Part shown: positions 13,545 through 26,849 of the stretch, piece by piece | Layout of the letters: every line of letters starts with the position of its first letter | How positions within the stretch are numbered: the stretch's first letter is position 1 | Origin: Orbilia blumenaviensis | Taxonomy: Eukaryota; Ascomycota; Orbiliomycetes; Orbiliales; Orbiliaceae | Reading direction: 5' to 3' | Length of the DNA: 64,000 nt | NCBI GenBank assembly: GCA_036872755.1 | Contig: JAVHNS010000012.1 | Span: 1,475,962-1,539,961, forward strand | Made by a program: the position numbers and the translations under genes | Notes under the pieces: model-generated | What the model saw: the letters and a program-made list of their open reading frames with translations, nothing else | What the model was told of the DNA's origin: nothing | Database searches by the model: none

Positions 13545-15215
13545 TGGGAATCTATGCTATTGAATCAGAATATTCTCGGGTTTGACTATAAGCGCGGAAC
13601 TCGACGTTTCATACGGTCGGCTTTTTTTTTATGAAAGGTCAACTGAGCAGAGCCACAGCCCCAGTTATCACCGGTATATCAACAATAGCTGAGCTCAGAA
13701 CCTCCATGCCACTTCTTGAAATTAATTTTATCGGGAGAAATTGGTATTAACTAATGAAGCACTTAACTACCTAGATAATTAGTTAGCTATCGTCTCAGGA
13801 ATTATTCTGACTAGCTGCAGTCCGAAAGAGGAAAGTTCTCAGCGGTACACCGTTGGCCCGATACACTGTTAGATTCACGGTCGGGACCGGAAATCCGTCA
13901 CCAAAATGTCAATTACACCTCCGAAACATCTATTACACCACCCCGAAGCTTGAAATCCATAATAATGAATCAGAGTATCCTCGGGCTTAATTATGGATGC
14001 AGAACTCGACGTTTCATACGGTCGGCTTTTTGTGAAAGAACGTCTAGTCAGGGCTACAGCTCCAATTACCGCCGGTATATCTTACCAGAGCCGGGCTTTG
14101 GGTACCAAGCTCAGAACCACCCATCTTTTCCTTTATGAATAGAAATTGAGATTAATTACATAGGTAATCAAGTGCTTATTATTTAGAGGTCCCAGAAATT
14201 GCCCTTGCTGTAGCCCGAGGAGGGAAGCTTTTCTTTTCGATGCTATTTGCAACACAGCACCGTTACACCAGCAAACGAGTACACGCCAATACACCAATAC
14301 ATCATTTCACTACTGAAGCATCAATTCCACCACCTTGAAAGCTTGAAATCCATAGACATGAACTGGAGTATCCTCGGGCTCGATTACGAATGCGGAACTT
14401 GATGTTTAATACGGTCGGCTTGCTCGAATTACCTGCTGTTCGAGGTAAGGAGAGGTATCATCAACGATTTCCCCTTCGTATCCTAGAACCAGAAGTCGGG
14501 AGCACTTTGAGCACTATAGCTAGGGTTTAAAGAGTATTGACTGTGTGTAAATACGTACTATGACTGCCGTTCAAAGTAAAGAGAGGTACCCCATAACTAA
14601 TTAGTCCAAAGACTATCTTATCTTTTGTTCACAGACATTTCCCCAACTTCGACTAAATCATATCTAGTTATACCAACCCACCGATATGGATGCAGTTCAC
14701 CAATATTAATGCCGATACCGATACCGATACCGATACCGATACCGATACCGATACTGATACAGATACCGAAGCCGATACTGATACAGATACCGAAGCAGAT
14801 ACCGAAGCAGATACCGAAGCAGATACCGAAGCCGAAGCCGAAGCCGAAGCCGAAGCAGATGCCAATACACAGAGATAGCCTTACTTGGAAGAAAAATGGA
14901 AACGTTCTGGATCCGTTGGCGGTTTAACGTAACCTCCGATAATCGTACCAGTAACATACTTTACCAAGCAGTTAGCAGAGCTTTGGGTACTAAGTAAGTT
15001 CAGAATCTCCATATCATTATCCCTGCGGCCAAAGGGGGAAACTTCTCTTTTCAGTGGTGATACAACAAACACTGTTACACCAATTCATGGTCGGAACCAA
15101 AAATCCACCACCCCGGAAGCTTGAAATTCATATTAATAGAATAGAGTATTCTCAGGCTCGGTTATGAGTGCGAAACTTGACATTTAGTACGGTCGGATCT
15201 TTGGAAAACGTTAAG
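13545..15215. repeat. Diverged tandem units of about 400 bp
   Basis: An anchor of ~70 bases (GAATCAGAGTATCCTCGGGC ... ACGGTCGGCTT) occurs near 13,561, 13,964, 14,357 and 15,134. The spacings are about 400, 390 and 780 bases, as if one anchor were lost. Between anchors other words recur in the same order: a GCTTGAAATCCAT lead-in, an ACACCRTTACACCA-like stretch, and AGCTCAGAACC. Copies are roughly 70-80% alike by eye. No protein is supported. Confidence 0.75.
14711..14870. repeat. Hexamer array CCGATA grading into CCGAAGCAGATA and CCGAAG
   Basis: About 160 bases of 6-bp units begin as CCGATA, pass into a 12-bp compound unit CCGAAGCAGATA, and end as CCGAAG. All three forward frames are open by periodicity (Asp-Thr, Ile-Pro and Arg-Tyr type repeats), so open frames here do not indicate a gene. 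A short relic of the same array, with the same CCAATATTAATGCC lead-in, lies at about 15,303-15,350. Confidence 0.95.
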
Positions 15216-15498
15216 TACTTTCAGAAATATGAGATGTACACATCGACGACTTACCCAAAAGCCGGGAGCACTCACACTTAATTAGGCCCATCCACCGATC
15301 TACCAATATTAATGCCAATGCCGATGCTGATACCGATACCAATACTCATATACGGATATAGCACCGGCTTAGAATCATATTGGGCATAGCGATAGTGGAT
15401 CCGTGTAAAAGAAAGAAGTCCTGGATCTATTCAGCGATTTAATGGCATGCCGGCACCCGACAAATTGTGGCTAGCTACTCCTTAACAACAAATGAAGC

Positions 15499-15617
15499 GG
15501 GCCACTATGAAGGCCACTATGAAGGCCACTATGGAGGCCACTATGGAGGCCACTATGGGAGTCGGATTTTACAAGAGCGGGCCACTATGGGCCACTATGG
15601 TAAGTAGGCCACTATGG
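15499..15617. repeat. 13-bp tandem array GGCCACTATGRAG
   Basis: Five units with GGCCACTATG cores lie at 15499-15560; three more follow at 15579-15617. The core CACTATGAAG is shared with the 17-bp satellite 3 kb to the left, and GGCCAC matches the hairpin word at 12,171-12,281. The three satellites may therefore have a common origin. Confidence 0.9.
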
Positions 15618-16200
15618 TATAGATATATAAAATATTTTCACAAATTCACCCTCCGAGCCAGCTAATCCACTCTCTCTCCCAGCCAACCACACGACAAATG
15701 CCAAAGAATCAAATTTGTGGTATAGTTTCAAAACTATGGCATACAAATCATCTTATACGGACACGTGTATCACTGATTGATTCGGGGGTTCTCGGTTCGT
15801 ATACACTCTCATGACCAATTCCATATATATACTGCTGACAAAATACTGCGGTTCGCTATTACTACATCTACCGAGGCTTGACCTTCTATGAGTCTACGGA
15901 ATATTCTACGTGATATATCGAATGGATAGTCTACGGTCTATGAAATAAAGCTTGTTTTGACGCAGCGAACAGATATCAATTCACCCTGTGACAAAAACAA
16001 CGAGTCCACGTGAAAGCTAAGTGGTGCGAAAAAAAAGAAAATCGAAAACAAAGGAAACTAGTTAATTAAACAATCAAAAAATTTAGCTGCTCCAAGATCT
16101 GAAGAAGCCTCCAGGCGTTCGAATAATGGGCTTCTTCTTCTTTTGTAGATTTAGCCAGGAACTTACAATAATCATTTCAAGTATCAAGTAATTGGCCATA
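15618..16200. other. Gene-free transition to the AT-rich block
   Basis: Moderate-GC sequence with no recognisable gene, RNA or repeat. Base composition falls sharply after about 16,200. Confidence 0.5.
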
Positions 16201-19200
16201 CAACTCTAACTCCCCAAAGATCTAATAGTAGAAGTTATAATCTGCCCAAACTGTAATATAAATAATACTACAAATATCTAAGTATTTACAGGTAATACTA
16301 GATAATATTAATATGCAAATAAATTAGGGAATATTATAGTACTAACAAACTTCATTATCCTAGACTAAATAAAATAAAAATAAATTATAAATTGGGTAAA
16401 TAAATAGGGAATGATTTAAAAGGGAATTTAAAACTAAATAATAAAATACACAGTTATTATTTACTACTAAAATCCAATTAAAAATGTTGTTTATTTGCTT
16501 AGTATGGTCAAAATCCCTGCGAACACAAACAAAGATTTGTTTAGCAGCTTTAGTCTTAGCAGCTTTCTTAGTCTCAGAATTGTGGAATTTTTTGTAGTTG
16601 TTATAGAGGATATTATCAATTTTAGTGTAGTTTGTGGTTTTGTTTGTTCTGTTTATAAAATTAGAGATAATTTATTTATAGTAGTTAGTGATTTTAATGT
16701 AAAATTTTAAAATTTTATAGTATTTTTTTTTTTAGAATATTTTTTTAATATAATTAATTTTGTTTGTAATTAAAGTTTTAATTATCATTAAATTATTGGC
16801 CCTAAATCTGTTTTAATTAATTTTAATATTTTGTTAAATTATATTTATTAAATTATATGGGGTGTTAATATGAATTATAAAGAGAATATTTTTTGTATTA
16901 ATTTTTAGATTAAAATAAATGTTTGTATTTAAAGTTTTGTTTTTTTTATTTTATTTTTTTTTAATTAAATATTTTTTAGTTTTATTTATGTGTTTAATAT
17001 AGATATTATAATTTAATTTATTAATAATAGAAATAATTTGGTAAATAAAATAATAGAAAATCAGAATTTTATTTTTTTTAAAACTCTGCTTTCAAATTTT
17101 TAAATTATTTATAATATTGATAACATAAGTAACTACTTTATTAATCAAATTAATTTTAATAATTTTAATTTTATATTTAAGATTGTGGATGTTTGTGGTG
17201 TTGTGGATTTTTTAGAAAGTTAGTATATAAAAAAAGTTATAAATTGAAGAAATTATAAAAAAAAGTATAATAATTATTATACATATTAGTTATAAATTAA
17301 AATTAATTAATTTTGATATAGTAGTTATATTTTTATAATTTTGGTTTTGAATTTTCTAGTGGATTTTATTGATAATAATTTAGTTTAGACAATGGTTTTA
17401 ATATAGGCACATTATTTCTTCTAGAAAATATTTTTTTATAATAATTTTTGAATAGTATAAAATAATTTTTAGAATAGTTTTTAATATTATATTAATAAAT
17501 CTTTTTTTTTAATAAATAATTGTAATATTTATTTTTAGAATTTTTTCTTTTATATTCTAATATATTAATATAAATAGTTTAATTAAAATATTAATATTAT
17601 TATCAGTTTTAATAATTAGTAAAGTAGTAGTTGTTTTTTTGGTGGAATAGAATAAAGTTATAAAAAGAGGTGAGATATTACATTTGTACATAACTTCAAT
17701 CATATTTACTTATTCTAATAACTTCCAACTAATACAACTCATAATATTATTAAATTATTTACGGGAAAATTCATTGTAAAAAACATTATAAAGTTTTATT
17801 GGGAAGGGTTTTTTGATAGAAAAAAATATTGTAAAGGTAATAGAATGGGTGTACCAGTTTGAAATGGAAATAGTAGTAGTAGCAGCAACAGCATCAGTAA
17901 TAATAGTAGCAATAACAGTAGTATATAAATACCCAGATTGTACTACAAAAAGCATAACTTATTGTATAAGGATTTGTGCTTGATGATCTGGCTTGAATTC
18001 TGGGAGGAAACAAGGTTTTGGGTAGGCTAGGTGCTAAAAAAAAAGTTGTTCTAGATGTACAAATTAGTTACTACTCATATTTTGCATTATATTATAAAAT
18101 TTGGTCCAGTAACTAAAGATAAAAAATTGAATTACAATTTACAACCAAATACAAAATATATTTTCAACAGCTCTACAATCCAATTAAGTAAATTACAGTG
18201 GGCACCAATGAAAAATTAAAAATATGCTATACCCCATCAATACTTTTTAATAGATATCTCATCAATATTTTTAATTTATTTACTATCACCACCATATATT
18301 CTTCAATTAGTAACAACACTATAACCAAATTATTTTACTAAAACTCCTTTTAGAGTTGCTATATGTTATTTTATAATTTTTTGCATAAAACCAATATATT
18401 CCCTTATAATACCAGCCATAATTTATCTATAACTAGACAACTTAAGAAAGAATTTAGATATTATTTGGGCATTTATTTAAAGAAAATTGATAATAAGGTT
18501 AAAATCCCAAAACTTTCCATCTAAACCAATAAATAAGAATAGGTTAATTAGAATGTCATTACAATACCAAAAATAATTTATAAACAGATTTATAATCATC
18601 ATATATATAATAAAGAGCTTTAACGTATCAAAAGGGAGAAAATATATAATTATTTAGTAATCCATAATATTAATATTTTGAATTTATAATTAAATTTATA
18701 TATTATATATTTTATATTAAATTTATGAATACATATTATTATAAATTTAAAGTATAAGTTAGTATAAGATATGTATATATTTTTATAAGTTTAATATGAG
18801 ATTATATCTTAATATAATTACCTAATAGTATTACATCTTCCCCAATTATAAAAACATTACAAATATTAGGTTTAAAATTATATTTTTTGAGATTGAGGAG
18901 CTTTGTTCCATGAGACAGTTCCTTAGATGTTAGCAGAGCAAACAAATAGAATCATTTTAAAATATCTAAAGCAAAATTTAGGTAATTTTGGGAGGTGGTG
19001 TAAAATACAATATTAGTAAAAGGAAAAAATTTTGTTTTAAAATTTTTGCTAACTTCCACTTTTTTAAAAAACATTGTAAATTAATAAAAATTAATATTCT
19101 TGGAATTAGTAATAAAAGAATATTTTTGGGTTATTTTAGAATAATTATTAAAAATGGTATTTTGAATAAGTGGGATATTTTTGTTTTTTTTTAAAAATAT

Positions 19201-20900
19201 TATTTTTTGTATTTTTTTTTTTAGTTTAATTAATAAAATTTAGATTAATTTGTGGTGATTATTGATAATAAAATAATTGTTTTTGTATTATAAATTAGAT
19301 TAATTTTTGTGTTAGATTAATTTATTAGTTATATATATATTATTAATCAGAATTTAATTATAGGTATGTTATAAGAGTTATTTTGATATTGGATATATGA
19401 GCTCTTTTTTTTTTTTCATAATTAAAAGGTATTGGTCTATACAAGTCTTTAATGTTTATTTTAAATCACTATTTTTTTAAAACTTTTTTTTTGTTTTAGC
19501 CCAGCAATAACAAAGAATTACCAGTTTGGAAAAATAAGATATGATAGCAAAAAATATTATTGATAATTCAGTCAGACGTTATTTTTTATTTTTTAAATCA
19601 AAACCAAACATAGTTAGGAAATTTATAATAGGATGTTGAAATTTTGAATTTGTAGTTATTGGTAATTCTAAACATAGATAGTATATAATAAACTGAAGGA
19701 TAGTTATTGATAAATTATTAAAGTTTGATTTTGATTTTAGTTTTTTTGTAGTATGGGAAGCTATTTTTTTTTAAAGAACTTTAAAAACTCTATTTACAAT
19801 TATTTTCTACTTATATTCATTAATTTTAATTATAGTCTAAACTTAATATATAATATTTTTAAAAAAAATACTAAAATCCTATAGAAAAACTACCTAAAAT
19901 TTAATAATTAATTCAATATCATCAAATAACTACATCAAATAAACTACTATTCTAGTTATATAATTAAAATAAACTTCATATATTTCCCTTTTTTATTTTT
20001 GAGAAAAAAAATAATTATTTTTATTTTTTTTAGTGCTTTTTAATTTATAAAAATAAAAAATATTAATATAATCAATATAATTTAAATTATTGTTTAGTAA
20101 TAATTTGGTAACTTATAAAATAATTTTTATATAATTAACGGGATTTTTTAAAGATACTAGCTTATAAATTTTTATAATAGTGTTTTTATCACCACTACAG
20201 AATTTTAACTAGTCAATCCTCAGAAGTTAAAAAATCAGAACATCAAAATCAACTGGATTATTAAGATTTATTTTTTTGTTTAGAAGAGATTGTAGTAGTT
20301 TAACCTCACTATTAGTAATGGGGAAATTATTTAAAAGAGAGTAAACTTTAAAATAAAATCTATTTTTATTACTGAAAAAACTTTGATTATTTACATAGTT
20401 ATTATTTATGATAATAATATTAATTTTTTGATTAATTAGTTTAAAATTTTTTATATAATAATTTTTATAAATTATAAATAAATTTTTAATTATAAAAATA
20501 TTAAAATAAAATTAATAATAAAATTTAAATATAATTTTAAAATAAAATAATTTATAAATATTTTTAAATTTGAGATTATTTTATAAAATTAGAATAATAA
20601 TTTTCATAAATAAATTTATTTTGAAATTAGATATTATAAATTTTAAAATAATATTAATTATTTTTTTAATATGTTTATTTTATTTATGATGTTTAGTTAT
20701 ATAATTGATAATGGATTTAGATAGGATTATATAGTTGTATTGTTTATAATATATTATAATTTTAATTTTATTAAAAGAATAGATTTTAATGTTGAATTAG
20801 CTAATAGACACATATTTTTTTATTAAATTTTTTATAGTTTATGTATGAATAGTTAATTAGTTTTTAGATTAAATTTTTAATATCTATATATATTTGTGCT
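16200..20900. other. AT-rich, RIP-degraded block without a recognisable gene
   Basis: Composition is dominated by A and T with TpA-rich words. C is almost absent from the plus strand over long runs (for example about 16,600-17,650), while other parts are G-poor. The longest open frames are 60-70 codons and unlike any family I know. One (16495-16710) ends in VVSDFNVKF, faintly like the GDFN motif of LINE-type endonucleases, but this is too weak to call. Most likely remains of mobile elements. Confidence 0.6.
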
Positions 20901-21960
20901 GAACCTACAACAGTGTAAATCTGTACATCTGCTATTGTGATGGCTGATGGATGAACTGCTAGATAGATAAATGGATGGATTGTTGGATGGATGGATTCTT
21001 CACTAGGAGGATGGCTTAAACTGGCCCCAGATATACAAAAGGAAGGATTTCAGGATGAACTGCAGTATTGGCGAACGGATAGGATGAACTGGCGAACAAA
21101 CTTTTTGAATGAGTTTGCGAACGGCTTGATGGTTGGGTTGATGATGGATTGATCGGAATATATTGAAGATGAACTGAGCGATAGTAATGCTGCTCGATTT
21201 TAGGAGGTTTGAAATGAAGTCGGTTGGTTAGTCGGATGGGTAATGGTTGATGAGATAGAATGGGTTTGGCGATGATAGGGGGATCGGGACGCGAATATTT
21301 GGCCAATGAACAAGATTATATCGATTGACGCGGAATTGATGTATGTAATTGCTGTTATGAGGAGACAGGAATCAATCAGAATTTTTATTGACATTATGGA
21401 TATAGGTATTTAACTGCTTAAGCAATTAAAACTAACTAGGATTAAATTACTGTTGTACTAATTTAGTTTATATATTGTGAATTCTTATTGATATGATTAG
21501 TAATTATTTATCATTATGACTGTTTCAATTACCATTATAAATGTTGTTTATTTATCAAATTAGCATTTATCTACCCATCACCAAGTTAATATTGACTGTA
21601 TGTTATACGATAACACCTAGGCTAATTTACGCTTTGTAGTTCCCATTTCCTAATAAATTTAACTGTATAGATGTATATTTCTTAACACCGTTACGTAACC
21701 ACAATACCTCCAAGACGAACAAAGTGGGAATACACTATCTGTAAAGTTGTATTCCAGTCCGAAAGTGATAGGAAGAAGCATACTAGAGAGGTGTATAATA
21801 TCTAGATAATTGTAAAATTTAAGGATGGGATAAAGAAGATTTTCAGTTGTAAAAATAGGATTTTTATTTATTCTTACACTTATAAAAAAGTTAACTCCAA
21901 TATAATGTAAGTATATTGTAAACAACATCTCAGTTCACTAATACAAACTAGAGCTTGTTG
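20901..21960. other. Less AT-rich island with degenerate GGAT/GATGAACTG repetition
   Basis: From about 20,940 to 21,260 short GATGGATGGATT- and GATGAACTG-like words recur imperfectly. Composition is nearer that of the left flank than of the surrounding AT-rich block. No gene is supported in either strand. Confidence 0.5.
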
Positions 21961-21967
21961 TCCTGAA

Positions 21968-22566
21968 ATGAGCACTGAACATAAGCTAGCTCCCAGCACC
22001 CTTATTCCTTCTCTTCCTGTATTGGAAGGTAGTTTTGTCCCATCGGAACCAGTCGTCGGTGCCGCAGTTGCAGAAACTACTGGGGATATCATCTTTGGAG
22101 ATATTCTCGATGTCGAGACTTCTGTTGAGGCCGCAGATGCAGACACCCCCCCAACATGGACTATTCAATCTGTACATATAAGAGACCTCATTAGGAAATC
22201 AAGCGAACCACCAGACCTCGCAGGCTTAGTCCTTGCAGTTTTTTTTATAAGTCCTCCCAGACAGCTGTTACTACCATCATCAGAGCCTTTACGCCCTGCT
22301 AGCCCGCTCGAGTACAATTCTCCTGGTGTGGGAATTGCAATGACAACTTTCCTAAAGAGAAAACTCCCAAACATTCCAAAAGTCATAATTCCCGCCATAG
22401 TTGTTACTTATCCGGCTGTAACCCCCCTCGATACCGTAGAGTCATAAGCAAAACCCCTTGATACTGTAGAGCCAGAACCAAAGAAAAAAAAAAAAAAAAA
22501 CACCCTGGATGAAATAAATGTAGACCTACAGCACTTCTTAAATTCAGGCCCAAGCACTAAAGTTTA
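21968..22566 (+). pseudogene. Unrecognised Pro/Ser/Val-rich reading frame, broken by one stop
   Basis: An ATG at 21968 opens 159 codons ending in TAA at 22445-22447. The same frame then continues to a TAG at about 22566 and ends in a lysine run followed by TLDEINVDLQHFLNSG. The stop is read here as CAA to TAA, because the phrase PLDTVE occurs on both sides of it. Codon use and composition are far less AT-rich than the flanks. I do not recognise the protein; its place at the edge of a transposon-rich block suggests a gag-like or other element protein. It could also be a chance frame. Confidence 0.35.
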
Positions 22567-22579
22567 GTTGATAGTATTA

Positions 22580-24845
22580 TTGCATTTGTAGAGTTTAGGT
22601 ATTGAAGTACAAAGCCCCTCTGGTACACTTATCCCATTGTTAAACCCATTGAAACCAATTCAGCCACTACTCCTGAACCTCCTCCACATAACCTTAATCT
22701 AAACTATTTAAAAAAACTACAATAACCCTAAGTTTTTTATTAAAATAGCTAAATTAATATTACCAACCCTCCCAAATAATCCTAAAATATTAATTATTAT
22801 TTGTAAATATATCCCAAAACTTGTAAAATCAATAATAATTTTTTTTAAAACAATATTGGAAATTTTAAATTATTAATTTATAATATTAATTAGATATATT
22901 GTTAAATTATTATTAATTATTAAAAATATATTTGTTATAAAAATATTATTTTTATAATACATCCTATTTATTTTTTAAATAATAAAAAATTTAGTCAATA
23001 AATAAGATTTTAAAAATTGTTGTATTAATATTTTATTTATGTTTTAAAAGTTATATAATTAAATTGTTTAAAAAAAAGTTATTTTAAAAAATAAAATTAT
23101 GAAAATATTAATTACGTTAGGAGTACAAGTTTCTTTTAGATTTAGATAGTCAATTAAACTATACCAATAAGGTATTCTCCTTAATTTCATCAATTTAATA
23201 GTTTAAGATGGCAGTGATTTTATGGTTAAAGCAGAAATGTTGGAATTATTTTAATACACTGATATTATGGTTAGATTTTTTATTACAAAATTTATACTTT
23301 CAAAAGTTGGAAAATTAAATAATAATGAAAATAGAGTTATAATTTAATTTCTAGTAATTTTGGATAGACTATATAATTATAAATTGTTGTTATTTAATGG
23401 TCCTTTATCGTTTTCTGCTCTAACCCATTTTTTAAATTTCCTGCAGTTGGTTTTTGTTGGTATTGATCACAATAGCCCAAAAAAAGCTATAACTTTAATT
23501 AATATAAACAAATTATTTGTTTTATCACTATCAGAACTGGAACAAAAGCTTAATATCATAATATTTTGAATTAATAACAAATTAAATTTATCTAAAATTT
23601 ATAATAATTTTAATAACAATTATAAAAATTATAACTTTATTAACAATTATTATAATAATTTTAATCAATTATATTTCGTAAAAATTTTTAAAAAAAACAA
23701 AATAATTTATAATAAAATTTTCCTAGACAATAAATTTAATAAAATATTTTACAACCTCTATTTAAAATATTACAACCACTCTTTAAAACTAATTATAGTT
23801 TTGCTAACCATATACTATGCAGGAATAATGAATCCTGAAAATATAACAAAATTAATACCTTATAATGGTAGTATTCATAACTATGGTTTTTATATTTCTA
23901 AAAAAAATATATATGTTGTACACAAGCTCATAGGAACTAGACTTGTAAATACTGTCCGCAATAGCCATACCTTATATAGATATATATTAACAAAAGTACA
24001 GATATCAGTACTCATCCTTCCAAAAAATTTTGGGGTTCTACTCTGCAAAATTATGATTTATATACAGCTATTCATGCTGTAAATAAAAAAAAAGTTGGGA
24101 TAAAAACTGCACCAACTAAAGTGGCTAATAAAATTAATTCCAAAGAAATTTTTTATTATTTCTACTCACCATTTGCCTAAATTTTCGATTAAGAATATCC
24201 TTCAGACTGAAAATATAAGATTGATTAAGATTGATTTTAATTATAAATTATTATAAAATAATTGTATTTATTTTACTAAAAAAACAAAATTAACAATACA
24301 ACTTACTAATAAAAAGCTAAAGAATTTAAAATTTTTCCTAAAGCCAAAGTAAAAAAAATTTTCGGTTGTTATATTAAAAAAATTTGAAAAAATATAAACT
24401 ACTTAAACAAATATTTTAATATTAAAAAAAAAGAAGAAATATATTAATTAATTTTTAAATAATTTATAATATTTTAATTAATAATAAAATTAATTAATAA
24501 TTAAACCATAAATCTTAATAAAAAACATATTAAAAAATTAAAAATAAATTTTAAATAAAGCAAAAAAAATATCCAAAAAATTATTCTAAAACTTAAAACT
24601 CTAAATAGAAAATACCAAAACACCCAAACTAAAACTATTATATTCATTAAAACCACCCAAACCTTAAAAATAATTTTGGGTTTCACTAAGTCAAATTTTC
24701 AAATTTACAGAGTAATTGAGCTGCCAAAAACAACATTAAGGATAACAATTTAGGGAAACTATAAAAATAACCACATTCTTATAATCACATTCAGCTTAAA
24801 AAACAAAATTCTTTATTTATTTAAGAATACTAATATCAGAACAAT
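22580..24845. other. AT-rich degraded sequence left of the LTR elements
   Basis: Contains fragmentary plus-strand frames (23360-23569; 23801-24082, followed in another frame by IHAVNKKKVGIKTAPTKV) that read like pieces of a decayed element protein but cannot be assigned. It is interrupted at 24850 by the outer LTR retrotransposon, and its right-hand continuation is at 43258. Confidence 0.5.
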
Positions 24846-24850
24846 CATTT

Positions 24851-25407
24851 TGTTACACCTATCCCAGATATTTCCCAAATAAGAAATTCCTAAAATAGTT
24901 TAATGTTTTTTGGCTAATTGTATTTTTAATTTAAAGTATTTAGATTATTTTTTTAAAATAAGTTAAATTAAATATAAAAATATTAAATAATATAATTTTT
25001 AGTAAGGAAATATTAGGTTTAATAAGTAAAAGTAGTAAATAAAATATATTAAATATTAATAAATTAATTAATAAAATTTAAAAAAAAATTTTAAGATTAT
25101 TATTATTTAAAGATTTTTATATATATAAATATTATTTATATAAATATAAATTATTTATAGATTTTAAATATTATATATTTTAAAAGGCGTTATATATATA
25201 TAATATATTAAATTATATATAATGTTTTTTGTATAATTTATTTTAAGAGTTATATTATTAATATAATATAATTTAATTTGTTTTTTTTTAATATAATTTT
25301 TTTTATTAAATATTTATAATAAAAATTATTTTAATATAAAAAATAATTTGTAAAAATAAATTTATATTTAATATATTAAAATATATTTAATATAATTAAT
25401 TATAATA
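24851..25407 (-). repeat. Outer element 3' LTR (coding orientation minus)
   Basis: 557 bp. Begins TGTTACACCTATCCCAG. It is heavily C-depleted on the plus strand after the first ~100 bases, unlike the matching outer LTR at 42695, which keeps many C and G positions. Confidence 0.9.
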
Positions 25408-26849
25408 TTATTTTTTTTTTTAAAAAAAATTTTTAAAAGGAAAATTTTTATATAAAATTTTTTTATATATAAAAAATATAATAAAATTAAATAAAAAATT
25501 TTTATATAAAATTTGTTTATAAAATTTTATTGTATAAAAAAATTGTTTAAAAAAAATTTATATATAAGAATTTTTATATTTAAAAATTTAATTTTTATAA
25601 TTATATTATATAATTATGTAATTAAAATTAAATATAAATAATTGTAATTTATATTATAATTAAATTTTAAAATTTAAATTATAAAATATTTTTTTATATA
25701 TATAAAATAATATTAAATTTTTTATTTTGATTATGTAATAAAATGTTATTTAAAAATTTAAAAAAAAATTAAAAAATTGTGTTTAAGTAAAATAAAAAAG
25801 GGTTATTTTTTTTAAGTAATTTAAATTAGAAAGTTTAGAAATTATAATTTTATATTTATATTATATTATAAATAGTTATATTTATATTATATTAGAAAAA
25901 AATATTAAATATAAAATTTATTATAAATAGAATAGAATAAAAAAATATAATATAATTTTTTATAAATGATTTTTGTTTTTTTTTATTTTATAAAATATTT
26001 TTAATTTAAAATTTTTAATAAATTATATTATGGAAATTTGAGATAAAAAGTTTAAAAAATTAAAAGAAATTTTTGTTTAATATAAAATAATATATTAAAA
26101 AATTATTAAAAATTAAATAAAGTTTATAAAGTTTTTAATTAAGTTTAATATTATTATAATTAAATTAAAATATTAATTTATTAAAATTTTAATAATTATA
26201 TAAAAATATTAAGAATTTTTTTTTTATAAAAAATAAAAAATTATAAAAAATAATATAATATTTGAAAATAATTTAATTATTAAAAAAAAAATTAATAAAA
26301 ATTTATTAATATTTAATAAAATACTTAATTTTTTTTGTGATATTTTAATAAATATAATAAATTTTTTTGCTAAATAAAATGAGAGTTATTTTATATTTTT
26401 TATAAAAAATTTTTTTTAAAATATTATTTGAAATTTTTGGTTGGTTTTTTGTTATGTATTTGTAATTTTTTATTTTTAAATTAAATTATGTTTTATTATT
26501 TTGTTATAATTTATGTTGAATTGTTGATTTTAATAATTTGTAGTATTATTTTATTGATATAGTTTTTATATAATTATTTGTTAATATTATTAAAGTATAG
26601 GATTTTATTAATTAAAAAAATAAAATATTTAAAAAAAATTAAAAAATAGTTGGATAAATAATATTATAAATATTTGTTTAAATTATATGTTTGTGGAGGT
26701 GGATGTTTGTAAAGAAAATTTGTGAATGTAGAAATTGATTAGGTAGAAAAGTTATATTTTTGTAAATTAAAAATTTATAAAATATGTTAATTTTTATTTT
26801 TTTTAAATTTTTTTTGTTTTTATTTAAATGTAGAAATATTAGGTTAATA

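Noticed and set aside
14625..14957. Open frames encoding Asp-Thr, Ile-Pro, Arg-Tyr or Ser-Ala/Val repeats
   Set aside because: They arise because a hexamer repeat leaves frames open on both strands; there is no gene structure around them.
16495..16710. Possible LINE endonuclease motif (VSDFNVKF)
   Set aside because: A single short match in AT-rich sequence with no neighbouring endonuclease or RT motifs in frame.
22485..22500. A-run at 22,485 as the poly(A) tail of a LINE or processed pseudogene
   Set aside because: The run lies inside an open frame encoding lysines, with coding-like sequence continuing after it.
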